From NCBI GenBank assembly GCA_035041965.1, contig JAPYMA010002771.1, positions 62,001 to 126,000 of the forward strand: 64,000 nucleotides of DNA, read 5' to 3'. Position numbers and translations under genes: made by a program. Below are positions 12,518 to 25,900 of this stretch, piece after piece. The notes beneath the pieces were generated by a model. The model ran no database searches, was not told where the DNA came from, and was given only the letters and a program-made list of their open reading frames with translations. Numbering within the stretch: the stretch's first letter is position 1; the number at the start of each line of letters is the position of its first letter. The stretch comes from Anisakis pegreffii (lineage: Eukaryota > Nematoda > Chromadorea > Rhabditida > Anisakidae).

Positions 12518-15243
12518 TAACCTAGCACCAATCAATTCATCAATAAAAAGATCAAAACGTTGTTAAAAAATATCAACAGTGAATGGGGGAAGACTTCAAA
12601 ATTTGAAAAAAAAACTGGAAATTATACGGAAAGAGTTGATCTCTCTGTGCATTGTCTGCAAAATCAGATGATTAAGATTGGAGGGGAAATAAGCAATAAT
12701 GTAAACGTAAGCACAGAATCATTCGTTTACAACAATCGAGTAGCACAGCATTCAGACGCTTGTTCAATCATCAGCTAATGAGAAATACTTAATCGAAATC
12801 GAGATGACGAAGAGTCGAGAGCAAACGAAAGAAATATCATGCAAACACCACCATACAGCCACCCTAGATGATAACCGAAACGAATCAATCAGACAGTTCC
12901 ACAGAGCAATATTGCTTCAACATTTTTGCCGTAACCATTTCATCATATTATGGCTTAACACAGTCACGACGACAACAACAACATCAACAGAATAGTCAAT
13001 TAGGAGAAGCAATCAAAAAATTTTGTTCAATTTTGACTGTATTATCTGGAATTTACTGTGTTTATTATGAATGATGAGATGAAAATACTGAATGCTGCGT
13101 ACAGTCAGTCATTCAAGCATAAGAAATACTGTTGATATTGAGTCTATGTGACAGTAGAATATATGAACCGATAACACAGAAATAAACACAAATTGTAGTA
13201 TTACTTTTAACGAGAACACATCGCTGCGGCTGTCACTGTCACATAAAGCTTTCACCAAGAAAGCAGTCGGGCAAACAGCACAACACTCTTTTGAGCATTC
13301 GTAACGATAATGCCCGTACAACAGCAGACTTTTAATGTTTGGTCAACCGCAAGAAACATACTAGTTTGCACACCTCTGCACATCCTATCGCCTAACAAAC
13401 AGTCAGTTTTCAAACTGCGAATAATCATCATATTCCGTGAAATTTCCTCACAACAAAGCTGAATTTATTCTCCTTTTATGTTTTGTAAGAGAAATATGCT
13501 ATGAATATGAAAGAGAAAAATGCTCAGCAACAGAACAGTCGTTGATTGGTGTCAGTGGAATGGTTTCATCAAATCATTTGCGAATTTTATGATATTCGCT
13601 TTGGGAGTTTCGAATTATGATCATGAAAATTAATTTGAGACCTATTTTCAAATAATAATGGAATGTGATTTTTTACATTCGTTTACAGCTATCGTAATCT
13701 GGGTCATGAATTCATATTACATAATCACAATCGTGCACTTATTGCACAAGTCATCATTCTGAAATGGTATGAAATGTTCCATATGTATCGTTTCAAAATT
13801 ATAATTCATAATTGAAGAGTACTTCCAACCGCAAAAAACATTTAATAATACATGCAATGAATAAGTCCGAATTTTTTTGAAGAATCTGATTTAAAAATTT
13901 GAATCTTTCAATTCGAGTGAACGATTACCGATGATAATTGGCAGTTTACTGTCCCGAATACGTTGGGTCAACGTCCCAAAATAGTTTTTCTGCAAGAATT
14001 TTTGAACAAAATTACTTTCGATGCTCCAAAAAGGTTTACGTATTACTCGATGTGACAGTTGAATGCTATTCTCTGGCTTTGAAAATCGTCTTATTCGGAC
14101 TTATTCATCGCTAAGCCACCAATGTTTCTGCACGACTCCCAATAACCACATTCGAAATTTGAATACTTCAAACAAGGATTTAAAACTTCATTGTCAGAAT
14201 GATTTAAAGGTAGCAGGCGAACTGATCTGCTAAGATTTCTTTCCGGTGATACAGCCAACTCCCAGTGCGCATATAGTCGATGAACGATAAGTAATCGAAC
14301 GAAGAAAACTGAATGGAAGGCTTTCCAAATGAGGCCAAGAGCACAAACTTTGTGGACGATCGGACGAAAGGGTTTGATTTGGAATAGACAAACAGCTCTG
14401 CGAGATATATACGACATAAATGGATGAAGGATTTCTGAAGTGAAAAGGAAGCAACAACAGTGGACTGTATTTGCGGGTGAGCATAATGGATCTCTGTGCA
14501 ATCGCTTTGAGGAAGGTGGTAGTTAATCGCTGTGACGACGATGGTATTTGGCTAGTAGAGGAGCGGAGTAAGGTCACTGGATATAAGGGTGATTTGTTTG
14601 TTTGTATACGACGGCCATATATAAACGATTATTGTATCGTTTATAGGTAGATGCATCCACTGATCAATGATTGACGCAAATACGTAAATAACGATATATT
14701 TTGTATATAATTGCACTGTGTTTGTTTATGTGAAATGGGTATCAGCACTATCAACAACATGCCGATGCATCGTCGCTTGTGCAAAATACCGATTGAGGTT
14801 TGAGTTACTCGCACATAAACATTATCCGCATTTGTGACGCATGATTAGAACAATCGCAGCAAAACACTATAACTCGGCAAGTATTTCCGTTAACCCTTGT
14901 ACACCGCCACAATCAACTCATTAACCTTCCAATAACCACTTTATAATTCCTACCTTCTGCAGTTTGTTTACCAACCAATTAAGGTCTTAACTTCGGCAGT
15001 CCACTCTTTCAATCTGTAGTCACCGCTTATTCAATACTCAATCGGCTGTAAAACTTTTGAGCTGAGCCTAGCCCGCATTCTCCTTAACTCTACGGATTTA
15101 TTGTAGCCCACAGCTCTCATCTGCAGCTTGCAATTTCGGACGAAGCAAAACGAAGAATACGGTCGATCGGTCAAATAGTCAGTTAGGCATAAAAGGTATT
15201 GAAATTCGAAAAACAACACCAGTAATGAATGGATAAGGCATAT

Positions 15244-17061
15244 TCATGCTCTAAGGAGACTGGGCAAAACCTGGACAGTGAGTGCACCACATGATTGTAG
15301 CATTCCATATGTTCGTTCTAATTTGAGACAGGTGTACTGTGGCTCAAAAATCCCCGAGCACTCGTAGCACTCACTGTCGATAATTCGCTTGTTCACTGGC
15401 CAAAATGTCGAATAATTACTTTGCACAAACCTTTCCACATCAAATGCCCTCAACTCGATGACCGCTTCAGCAGTTCGTTCATTGAAGTAGATCACTTTCG
15501 ATTCGTATTGTTCCGCGACGTTGTTGAACATCTCAATAGCCAAATCACTTTTATTCAATTCACTCAGCACAAAATATGCGCTATTCGGAAAGTCAATTAC
15601 AACCTGAACGAATAACGATTACTCCATCGCACCATCATTGATTAACTCATTGCTGATCTTATTTTGAGTTTTCGTTGAATCTGCTCATATTTCAGAGCAT
15701 CTGAATGGGCTACACGGAACGAAAAGCGAAATGTCTTGTGCAGAAGTTTTTGATGATGAAACAACGAACATTCGTATGTTCTATATCAGATCCCAGAAAA
15801 GACTCGACAGAACAGCTCTCATCAACATATTCGGTGATTTCTTTGCATGTGTTTTTTGGATGAATTAACTGCACTCGCCAACCGCATCGCGTTAGTTTCG
15901 TTAATACGGGTCGATACGAGTTCGATGCACCTTCAATTTCGTTGTCAACTGATTGTTTGGTACTGATATCAACGAAACCGGGTTAACACTGCACTTATGT
16001 AATGCTTTAGACCACTGCTTTCAGTAAGCGTTGCAAATGAATTCGAATTTTCTATCCAAGCCTGAGCTGAACTCTCACATGCGATTTTTTATGCCGTGTT
16101 TTAAAGCAACGTTCGGCTATTTGATCGAGTAAGTATGTTGATCAATATACTCGCCTGACCTGATATAAGAACGACAACACCAGGGTCATAGTCGACATGA
16201 AAACGATAAAGTTTTTTACTCAAACCCCACGCTGATTCTTGTGCTTCCACATGATGAATATCAACATTCTGAATGTAATAGAACGTTGTTCGGACAACAT
16301 TAAGTGATTTTAATGGAATATCAAAACAAAGTGGTTATTCCGAGCATATGCATAACGAGATCTGATAATCGTCCCGTCAAGACATTCATCATAAACATCC
16401 CGTTTAGGGTGTCAGAATGAATGTGACTACACTTCTGTTACTAGCACCCAACACAGATGCTTGCTGTTAGCAGTTGTTGAAGTTACATAAATGAAGTTTT
16501 CAAATTAGTAAGACCTGTTGTGCTTACATACTGCCTTTTTATTGTGGAAGATTCAACGAATAGTGTCTGAACTAACATGAGATTTCTCAATTTCACGTGT
16601 GATTGCCGCAGGTGTTATTCGGGCATCGCAAAATACCAAGAAGGCACATTCACGGCGATGTTGTTCTCTATTTGAAATTATCATTGATCGTACCTACAAA
16701 ACCGACACTCGTCTAAGCCTAAACTATGCGATTCTCTTGCAGACAATCACTGCCTGCCTTACGCAAAAATGAAACTTTTCAGATCAGTTTGTTTTCGCCG
16801 ATTTACAATTTCGCCTCCCGGCACAATGTTAACTAAACATCAAAACCGTTAAATGATGAATACGATCCAGAATGTAAATGAGGTGCGATGCAAATAACAC
16901 GAAAAAAATCTTCGAAAGTTTCAATTTCAGAAGAAAATTGAACAATAATTCGTTACTTTTTGTATGAAGACAGAAATTTTATGGATTGGCAAATTAACTG
17001 AACTCCAATCCCATAATATCACAACGGCTATTTCACGTTGATCGAAAACTGAATGCTCCAT
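15244..17061 (-). CDS. MARF1/limkain-b1-type NYN-domain protein, divergent catalytic residues
   Basis: Proposed exons (minus): 16957-17061 (ATG at 17061), 16577-16667, 16160-16268, 15770-15930 (or from 15716) and 15244-15603 (stop at 15244). Phases agree except between the first two exons, where the first ends phase 0 and the second starts phase 2, so a micro-exon or a different site is missing. The protein follows the limkain-b1/MARF1 NYN (PIN-like) fold in order: VVILWDWSSVNLP, CAFLVFCDARI, GVVVLISGASNSYRPVL, GWRVQLIHPKN, VESFL. The family is made of RNA-cleaving or RNA-binding proteins. The usual W-D-x-E-N acidic motif reads W-D-W-S-S, and the usual S-G/T-D-x-[ND]-F motif reads SGASNSY, so most acidic metal ligands are gone. 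This may be a pseudo-nuclease. The last exon (VVIDFPNSAYFVLSELN onward) resembles no domain I can name. No LOTUS repeats were found. Confidence 0.68.
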
Positions 17062-19993
17062 TGTAACATTCATTAATTATCTGCATTCTAAGCATTAATT
17101 TAAATTTCAATATTCAAAGCATTCAAAGGTTTCACTTTTTGTAGATCAGACGTTGGTGACTGATCAGATTTGATGAATTTTTGGCAAACACTAAAAGAAA
17201 AACTGAACTGTTCATAACTCAAAATCTTGACTCTATTACACATTGTGAACATTCGAATGAGCCCGATTTCCATGTGAATATACATTTTCATTTCATTGCC
17301 ATCAAATCAAAAATACATTGTATGGGTGCCGATTGGTGAGCAAAATTGAAATTCTTGATGGCTTGCGTATGCAAGTAACTCAATTGAACAATGCCAATAG
17401 GTGAAACCGAAATACGAGAAGCACAAAGTGTGCGATCGGAATAGCGTCAATTCAAGGAAGTCATACCTATAAATTGAATTTTTAAGAACAGTTGGTTGAT
17501 TTTCAACCAACCGATAACACTGAACTCAACAACAATGAGTTGATTCCGAGGCAATCAAGCTAGCTTGTCGCTCTATGAATATAGGTAATGAATAAGTCAC
17601 GTAATGATCTATGAAGATTTCAACATGATGCAATCAAATTATTTCATTTGTCAGTAAGCAAATTTCTTGCGAAGCAGTGTTTTGAATTTCAATTAGCTGC
17701 AAACCTCACAAGCAGCATTTGACTCATTTAAAATTCTTAAATTCTTCAGCAATACCGAGCGAAATACAAAATGATTATGTGTTAAAATTTAGTAAAAAAG
17801 TACAGCTGGTGATAATCAAAATGCGGTATATGAAGGGTGGACTACTTCAAAATACCAATAACAACTCTAAACAATGCATCTTTCACGTGTTCACGTTCAA
17901 TTCCTTAGATCTTCTCGTCAATGCACAAACAATGAAATGTATGCTGGTGAAACTCTGACTAGAGTACTGAATGAATGTGTGCGAGAAGATATTCATAGCA
18001 ATAACAATTTTAACATGCCCTGCAAAAGTTTCACTCAATAAATCAATCATAATAACAAGTAAACATAAAAATAAACAAACAAACATCGCCAATAAACGAT
18101 CAAAGTCAAAGTGAATGTGCAAACAATTCTTAAAAACATAAATAAGACACGTATGAAGACGACGAACACATAAAAACAATAACAATAGCGAATACGATTG
18201 TTAAATGATTCAATTATTATGCAAATCAAACTGAGTTGCGAAAACGTTCGCGACGTTCCAACAAAGCACCGCATTCAGAGCCAACCGTACAATAACCAGA
18301 GATAAAATTTAAAACGAAGAATCATTCAGCTTCAGATTGCTCGTCCAAATGCGGGATTGCATCTGATGAGAATTTTCATTTCGTTAAAACCTTCCCACCA
18401 AGTTTCCAAGAAGCCAGCCGGACCCAGCAGATAGATACGAATAACATGGGTTTACAACAAATCATGTAGATTTGTGGAGCAAATTAAGCGTTATGCGAAA
18501 TTTGGTTTGGTAGTCATTAGGAGGGATTTTGGGGAAATGATCCGCGCTGAGCATTATTACATAAGGAAAAGGCGGATAATAGAAGTGAAAGAAATGAAGG
18601 AATTACAGTCAAAAAGAGGTATTATAACGAACGCATTGATACAGATTACAATTATGGAGAAATGTTAATGATGATAACGACGATTATGAGCAAGTTCGAT
18701 TCTGCATGATCATTGGTTACATTGCAAGCACTACTCACATGAATCAACGCAAACCTCTAGTTCCGTATGAAATATTTCTTGAAGAAGACGCACACAGATT
18801 GAACAGACAGAAAGAAAAGTCGCAATATGAAATGAAGCAAATAATATCGTTACGTACGCAGTCTTTCAAACAACAGAAAGCTTCAGCTCCACAATGAAAT
18901 CATACAAAAAAATTGAAGTGTTGACAGAAATCTACTTGAATTGAGCGACCATAGACGGGAATAAGTTGACATTCGAAAACGCTCGATTCATTGAAATGCG
19001 CTCCTAAAAACGTGATATGACCGAAACGAGATAAGCTTCTGAATGCTTTCACTCGTTCGTCAGCGCACTGCACAGTACACCGAATTTCCCTACTCAGTAG
19101 CTATGTAATACACGAATACCGTTCCGCCGAATTAATAGAGAGAACAACAATGAATTTTTGTTCAGTACTTAGCATTATAATGCACGGTTCGACAAAAGGC
19201 GAATGATTATAATCCCGAGAACATTCCGAATTTTACAGCGCTATAAAACATTTGAAAGTTAACAACAAGACTGCGTTGAAAATATGCCATGAAATGCACT
19301 GGTGAGACTCAGTTATTGGAGAGATTCTGTCATTTATTTGAGAGAGAAACAATCTTCTCAACGGCTAAAAACTCACGAAAATTAATTAATTCATCAAGAA
19401 TTCCAGTCGGTTCAAATGAAGAGTAACAAACAAAAGGTGACGTGAAGTTAGTCATTAGTTGCAGGCTGAAAGTCACAAAAAGCTGCAAAATTGAATCAGT
19501 ATTACGCAAGTTTCTGACGGCGTTTCATTCACCGACTGCACACAAGAGGTATTTGAAAGTGATTTTTGTGGAATACGGAGCAGATAAATATGTATAAATG
19601 AACGAGTCTGATGAAAGATCAATTGCACAATCTGAAATACCGCACATATCTATTCTCTACCTATAAAATTTTATAAAACGCACTAAGCAAACAAAACGAA
19701 GTGAATTGCAGAAGGCGTTCGATACTTTTGAGTTAAAAAGTGAAAATAAATTAATCAAATGTACAAATATGAATGGTAATAATAAGAGCGATTTCGATTT
19801 AATGTAATCAATACAATATCTTTCAGTAACAATGAAACAGCAGAAAGTTCTTTGAACTGATCCATAGCGTGCAAAACATAATACATTTTCGTCGAACAAC
19901 TCCGATTAAACCTACACCAATTGACGTGCCTCAAAAGGCGCCCCAGCACGGCAAAGTTGACAACTGAGACGTTAGCAGATGAATATGATTTGA
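17062..19993. other. Intergenic with a possible small plus-strand gene
   Basis: At 18467-18897 (+), two adjacent frames read like a charged, basic protein: FVEQIKRYAKFGLVVIRRDF in the first and RKPLVPYEIFLEEDAHRLNR with a TGA at 18895 in the second. An acceptor (ATGTAG) precedes the first. I found no phase-consistent intron joining the two; they are linked only by an overlapping frame change near 18640. This could be a real gene with a missed exon, a frameshifted remnant, or chance. Nothing else is supported. Confidence 0.3.
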
Positions 19994-22900
19994 TTAATGC
20001 TGGTTCGCTGGCGCTCCATTGCCCGTCATAAACGTAGAACCGAATGCTGAAATCATCTTCTATCATTATTCATCATTACAGATTTACATTCAGCTAGCTG
20101 TGATAACATTCTTCCCCAATTGTAATACATTCAGTTTCTCGCTAGAAGTTTTCTGCAAAGCTCGGACTCTATCAGATACAATCAAGACTCACTAAAAATC
20201 CTAGTTTACGAAGTAATGCAACAAAAAAGGCAGTAATAATCTAAAAGAATAATCTTGCTGGTCAAAGCAGAGGGCAAAATGAATCAAAGCTTCATCAATT
20301 CAAACAAACAAACGCGGAATATAACCCACCTGCGTAATGAGTGCCCCGTGGTCGGCCGTTGTATGTTGAAGACAGTGGCAAGACGCCACCCGAATTCATC
20401 CGTTCAGTTTCCCAATAGTCACGAACCTCATCCATATTTTGCACTTTCTTCGGCGCACGACCCCGTCGTTGTGGTGTTGGTATTGGAGTTCCGTTGGCTG
20501 CAGCAGCAGCTACTGCTGCAGTTCGTGCCGCACCTGCTGCGGCCATACCCTGAAATTAAACTCGTTCGTCATTTCTTCAATTCGACACTTCAATGAATTG
20601 CATGCCAATCGCTTAGTCCCACATACACACACACACATCGAAACGTGAGCACAGAGAAAGTTCCCTACCCCATATAGCCTCTTTGTGATAATTCTATTTC
20701 TGCCTCGCCATATTCTATACGACATTCTATTTTTTACTGTTCCATTACATTGTTATAGTGTTAATGACGTATTTTGGGATGTTAAAAGGCAATATTGTTA
20801 ACAACTGCGCATAACCGACGACTAATATATCGCATTGTAATACACCAATACTGTTTTTAATGGGCGCTGAAATGATTTCCGCAACATTTAAAAACAAAAA
20901 CTCACCACAATATCAGCTTTCCGCACTGTAACACTACCAATTTGATTAGCTGCAACGGCGTTGACAATATCTTCGATGTAACTTGCTTTGATTGTTTTTC
21001 GATCGCTTTCACTTTGACTCTCACTCGAATTCTGTTCAATTTTCACTGGCAGTAGTTGTTGTTGTTGCTGAGCATTGGTGTCATTCACTTCAGTAGAAGA
21101 TGGCATTTGTGTTTGCGCTAAATTGCCGTTTGTTGGCGATTTTAGCTGAGCTGAATCTTCAGTGCCTATCGATAATTCAACACAATTATTACTATTCGTC
21201 GTTGATGAATCGTTTGACTGAGCATCACTGAAAACGAAAAATCAAATCAATAAACCATAAACCTAATCAGATATAAGCCATCGACTCAAGCTCGATCACT
21301 TCAAACATGTTATCACAACATTAGATCTGAAGCGACACTACAAAAATCACGCATATATCGATGTCAGAGCGCTCCGCCTTTCATGCTGTATTATTGCTTG
21401 TACTTTGTTTTTACTCAGCAATAAACTATCATATCATATCATATTGTTTATGTTCCAAACGAATGACAAAATATCATTTTCATTCGCTGACTGCTTCAGC
21501 AAGAAGAGCGTCGCAACAGATAAACAAAACGTGAACGATTGCATTCATTCACAATTGCACAACGTCAATTCAATTATCACTTTTCGTAAATTTCGTAAAA
21601 AATGGGATGATAATTTCGAATCACTTTCAGTTCGTAAATTCATTTCATTACCTTTCGAATTACGAATGAACTTCAAAATTAGTAACTGACTACAAATCAG
21701 ATCAAATTCACAGTCAACTGAATTGATCGTTTAATGGAAAACTGAGTAATCCAATCTGTCGTCAGCTGTTGTTTCGCTACAACCTTGAAGAAATACGGAA
21801 ATGTCAAATGAATCCCAAACGCTGACGTACCTTAACTGAACTGACGAAGCAGTGAACTGGTCGTGATTAGTATCGGTATTATTCGTATTGGACGCAGATT
21901 CAGTGTTCTTCATTGCTTCATCATTATTCATTTTAGGTCTTTTTCGGCCATCATAAGCATCCTGAAATAAACGGGAATTCGCGAGATTACTTCAAAATTG
22001 CTTGGAAATGAGGTAGCGTAACAGATAACGAGAGCCGAATGGACACACCAAAACAGCCTTTGTACGCCGACCCTTGCACGCTCTATTGTGCAGTTCAGCA
22101 TTTTCAGCGCAACGACTCGCTCTGAGACTATCGATTCCACAGTCTTGTAATTCCTCATCCGCCAAGCTATGACATGTGCTGAGATGTCGTTTCATATTAC
22201 CCTACAACATGTCATCTTCAATTCAAAATCTAACACTTCAACCTTCCGTTGAATAGAAAGTGAGTAAAACTAAAATTTGTTGAGGAGACTGAAATTTTCG
22301 CATTGTAGATATGAAATAAGAATAGAATGTCTTGTGGGCGAAATAGAACACAAATGGATGTATTTGAGTCATTCTTCAGTCAATATGAATGAAAGTGAAT
22401 GGGATGGGATGATAATGACGATGATAACAGTAAAATAATTTATGATAATGCAAATAATATGTCAACAAAAGATTGAGGATGAACCTTATAGAGAGTGGCG
22501 AAATCGCACAACGAACATAAATACGGATCATCAGGACCCTTGGTCTCCGAATTATCCAACTGATTCGAATGAACTGGTGGGCTACTGGTAGAGTCGAAAC
22601 CATTCATCCACTCTTGATTCGATAAGGCGTGTGGTTGGTAACCGTCGTAGAACGCGTCGTTACTTTGACTGCCGCCTGGGATATAGTCCGAGCCATCGCC
22701 CAGATAGTCGACGGACGATTGTGGCGTTGATGAGGATGACGATGCTATAAACGAATCTTCTCATATTTTTCACTCAGCAAATGTTTTTATTTTGATACAC
22801 TTCAGGCAGTACATGGAATCAGACTACTCCATCTGTTATGAAGGCATCAAAATTCGGGTTTGTCGTTGAAGTAATGACCTCGTAGACGAAACCGCTTTCG

Positions 22901-25900
22901 CAGAATATGGCACAAGTTTCAACTTAATTATCCACTTACTTTTTCGATTTGATCTTTTCCTTCTCGGTTTTATACATTTCATACATTGATTTACATGCCT
23001 TCGAATATTTCCCTGTAATTGTTTTATATTTACATAAAATAACATGAGTGTTTACGTATGTTACAGCTGAACCTATTGACGAACTATTATCAATATGGTA
23101 TGCCAACCTTGTAATGACTGATGAATCGATCACAGTAGGGGCAGATTGGACTGAGTGAGTCTTGAGCTGAAGGTGAACCTGACATTCCAGTTAACGATTC
23201 TTTCGCCACACCACTCAGATGACCCAAATAACTTCGCCCTTAACAAATATGCAGATATAGTCATCAAATTACGTCTGACATACGCTAATCAAAACACATT
23301 TCAGGGCGATGGACACGTCAAGATCAATTCCAAGTGCTGACTCGAAAGAGTAGATGCATACCGATAATCTCTCTGCACTTCTCATTGCGACCAATATGAC
23401 CGGTTAACGAGCGCCTTGACGGATACACACCTCGACATGCCATGCACATCACGCGCTCATCGCCTTCGCTCTCACCGTCAGCACCTGGAGTATCACGACC
23501 TGAGCAACCTTTAAGTTCACGTGATTCAAAAGAAAAGTTCGATAAAATAGCGACCGCACGTGAACGTCGTTTTGAATTTTCACTCGTAGTGGAAGTACTT
23601 GGATAAACGAACAAAGTGATCACTCGATTTATCACAAGGATGCATTCTTTAATTTCACTGCTCAGAAACGTCGATGAATGCCTTCAAAAATAACTTTGAT
23701 GTTTCAACTTACTTGACGACAGCGGTATTTCGGCGACTTCTCGAAACGATATGGTATGGAACTCTTGAGTGAAACGATGTTTTTCTTTCCGTTTCGCCTT
23801 CTTCTCCTCTTCCTTCTTGCGTTCTTCATCCGCATCGACGATATTCTCAATTCGTTGCAAATCGGTGACATTCTCAGCATTCGCTTGCACCATTCCATTC
23901 GTATATGTTACTATTTGATAGCTGAATTTATGTCATTTATTCATACCGCATTCTTTCGTACTGTTTTCTGGATTGAATGGCTTGTAAATGGTGTGAAATG
24001 CTTGTAAGTGTAAACAAACTTTTGCTGTTGCTGCATTTGTTGCTGAGGAAATGTTGTCTGAAGGACTTGAACGGGTTGATTTGAGTACACAGGATTTGTG
24101 GCTTGAAGAGGAACCTCAAAATCGCATAGTGTATAACCTCTTGTGGCAATGCTAGGCTCTTGTGATAATGCTGATATGATGCCAATGCATCTTATCATAC
24201 TAAATCTCCAGGTGAACGAAGCACTGCCCAATTGGCTACTATTTTGTGAATTCAGTCGAAATGAAAATGTTACAACTCTCGCTTAATTGTTATCAAAACA
24301 TGGCGGTCATAAGTACTCATAGAAGGTAATACACTTCAGTGGTGGTATTCACATAGACAATTGAGTGGAAGGTCAGTTCATGAACTAAGTTTTTGGCAAA
24401 AGTTTGTTTCGATTACCGAACATTTTTTTAAACTCAGCAGGTTTTTCGTCACGCTTAAAAGCGAAATTAGACTTGCGAAAGAAGTTACGATAGAATTTTG
24501 ATTGTTTCTCGGCAGTCTTTAGATTATTGAGCATAACTCGTCAATTACTTTTGAGGTTCGACGTTATGTATCTGTTCATTACTTAAATTCGTAATGTTCT
24601 CATTAATGGGTGAAAGTTGCGTTAATGAATTAGCATTTGAGAAACAATCTTAGAATGATCATTTCGTCTGCAAGAGATTTTAGGCTGAAACTAATTTTGA
24701 ACATAACATTCGCACTTTTCCAGTGAGATCCGAGCTCTAGGAATGACCCATCAATGAGACTATTGATATTTAACACTATCAATATGAAAAAACACAGCAA
24801 CAAATTTCGTTTTGGGTCGGATGCGACGAGTTAATTCATTTTCCAATGATTACAGAGGGGAACCACTCTTCGGCTTTCAAACGAACTATGTTCTCGAACT
24901 GAGTTTACACTGAAGTTTAATTGTGAGGAAAGATACACTGACTTAAAACGAACTTGATTATTACTGTTGTTATTATTATTAGTGGAATAAGTGTATGTTT
25001 CATTGGGCTGGTAGAGTGGTTTCTCTGGACGATATGATGATGAGGACCAATCAGCGTCCGGTACAGCGTTATCGCCGGAGAGCATCGCGAATGTTGACGA
25101 AAATAATTCAGTGGTTCCTGATATGTGACCTGAATTCGACATCTCAAAGTAATACTGACCGATTTTGTCACATTGAATGAAACGATCACAAGCAATTTCA
25201 TTTGACTGCAGTCATCATTTTTTGAATTGCAGTTATGCTTTTTGAGAGTATAAAAAGGTAGATGTCATCAAAGTATACAATGTTCACTCCGAATCGTTAT
25301 TCTTGAACTTTTTCTCTAGTAATTCAGGTATCGCCATCTCCAATTTCATCTCCTTATATCCCATGACATTCTCAAATCCCATTACTTTCTGTTCGTTATA
25401 TTCGTTTTTACGTTCGTGAAATCCAAAATCCAAGAAGCCCAAAATCCAAATCCAATCTTTTGAGAAGAAATAATTTAAGAGCGATGCTTCAGATTAGTGG
25501 TATAATTTGACTCTTTGGTGGGGCTTTAACGGTAAGATATCAATATCAGATGTTGAGAGGAATTTTTAAAAATTAGAGCTCATCAGAAATGAGCGTACAC
25601 ATGAATAACAAACCGTTCACTGCATCTGCTGAACACTTCATCATCATCGCTGGTGCCGAATGGAGCGTAGGACAGTACGCTATTTGTGGCATATTTGATA
25701 GAACTGCCTTTAATTTCAACTGATTATGTTTTGAAATAGTTGGTCACTTGGGAAAGTTTGCATCATTGATATACAGCAGTGACTTGTACATGTATGGAGT
25801 AACTGTTTCTATGAGAACACAGATAAAATTTTGCTTTTGGGGAAGTCGGAGGCTAATTGAGATTTTTTGTTGTTGAGTGATTTTTTATTAGTGACGAGTG

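Larger units (their letters stand above)
9490..15243. other. Gene-poor interval with repeats
   Basis: It contains an (AAT)n microsatellite (about 10955-11100) and a foldback-like element (12027-12517). Overlapping minus-strand frames at 14091-14577 are relatively GC-rich for the region and may be a remnant or an unrecognised exon, but two frames are open at once with no convincing splice sites. Plus-strand frames at 12560-13074 (one Gln-rich) also lack splice support. I call no gene. Confidence 0.45.

Noticed and set aside
14091..14577. Two overlapping minus-strand frames of 115 and 136 aa
   Set aside because: Two frames are open at once, neither has convincing donors or acceptors, and no motif is recognisable.
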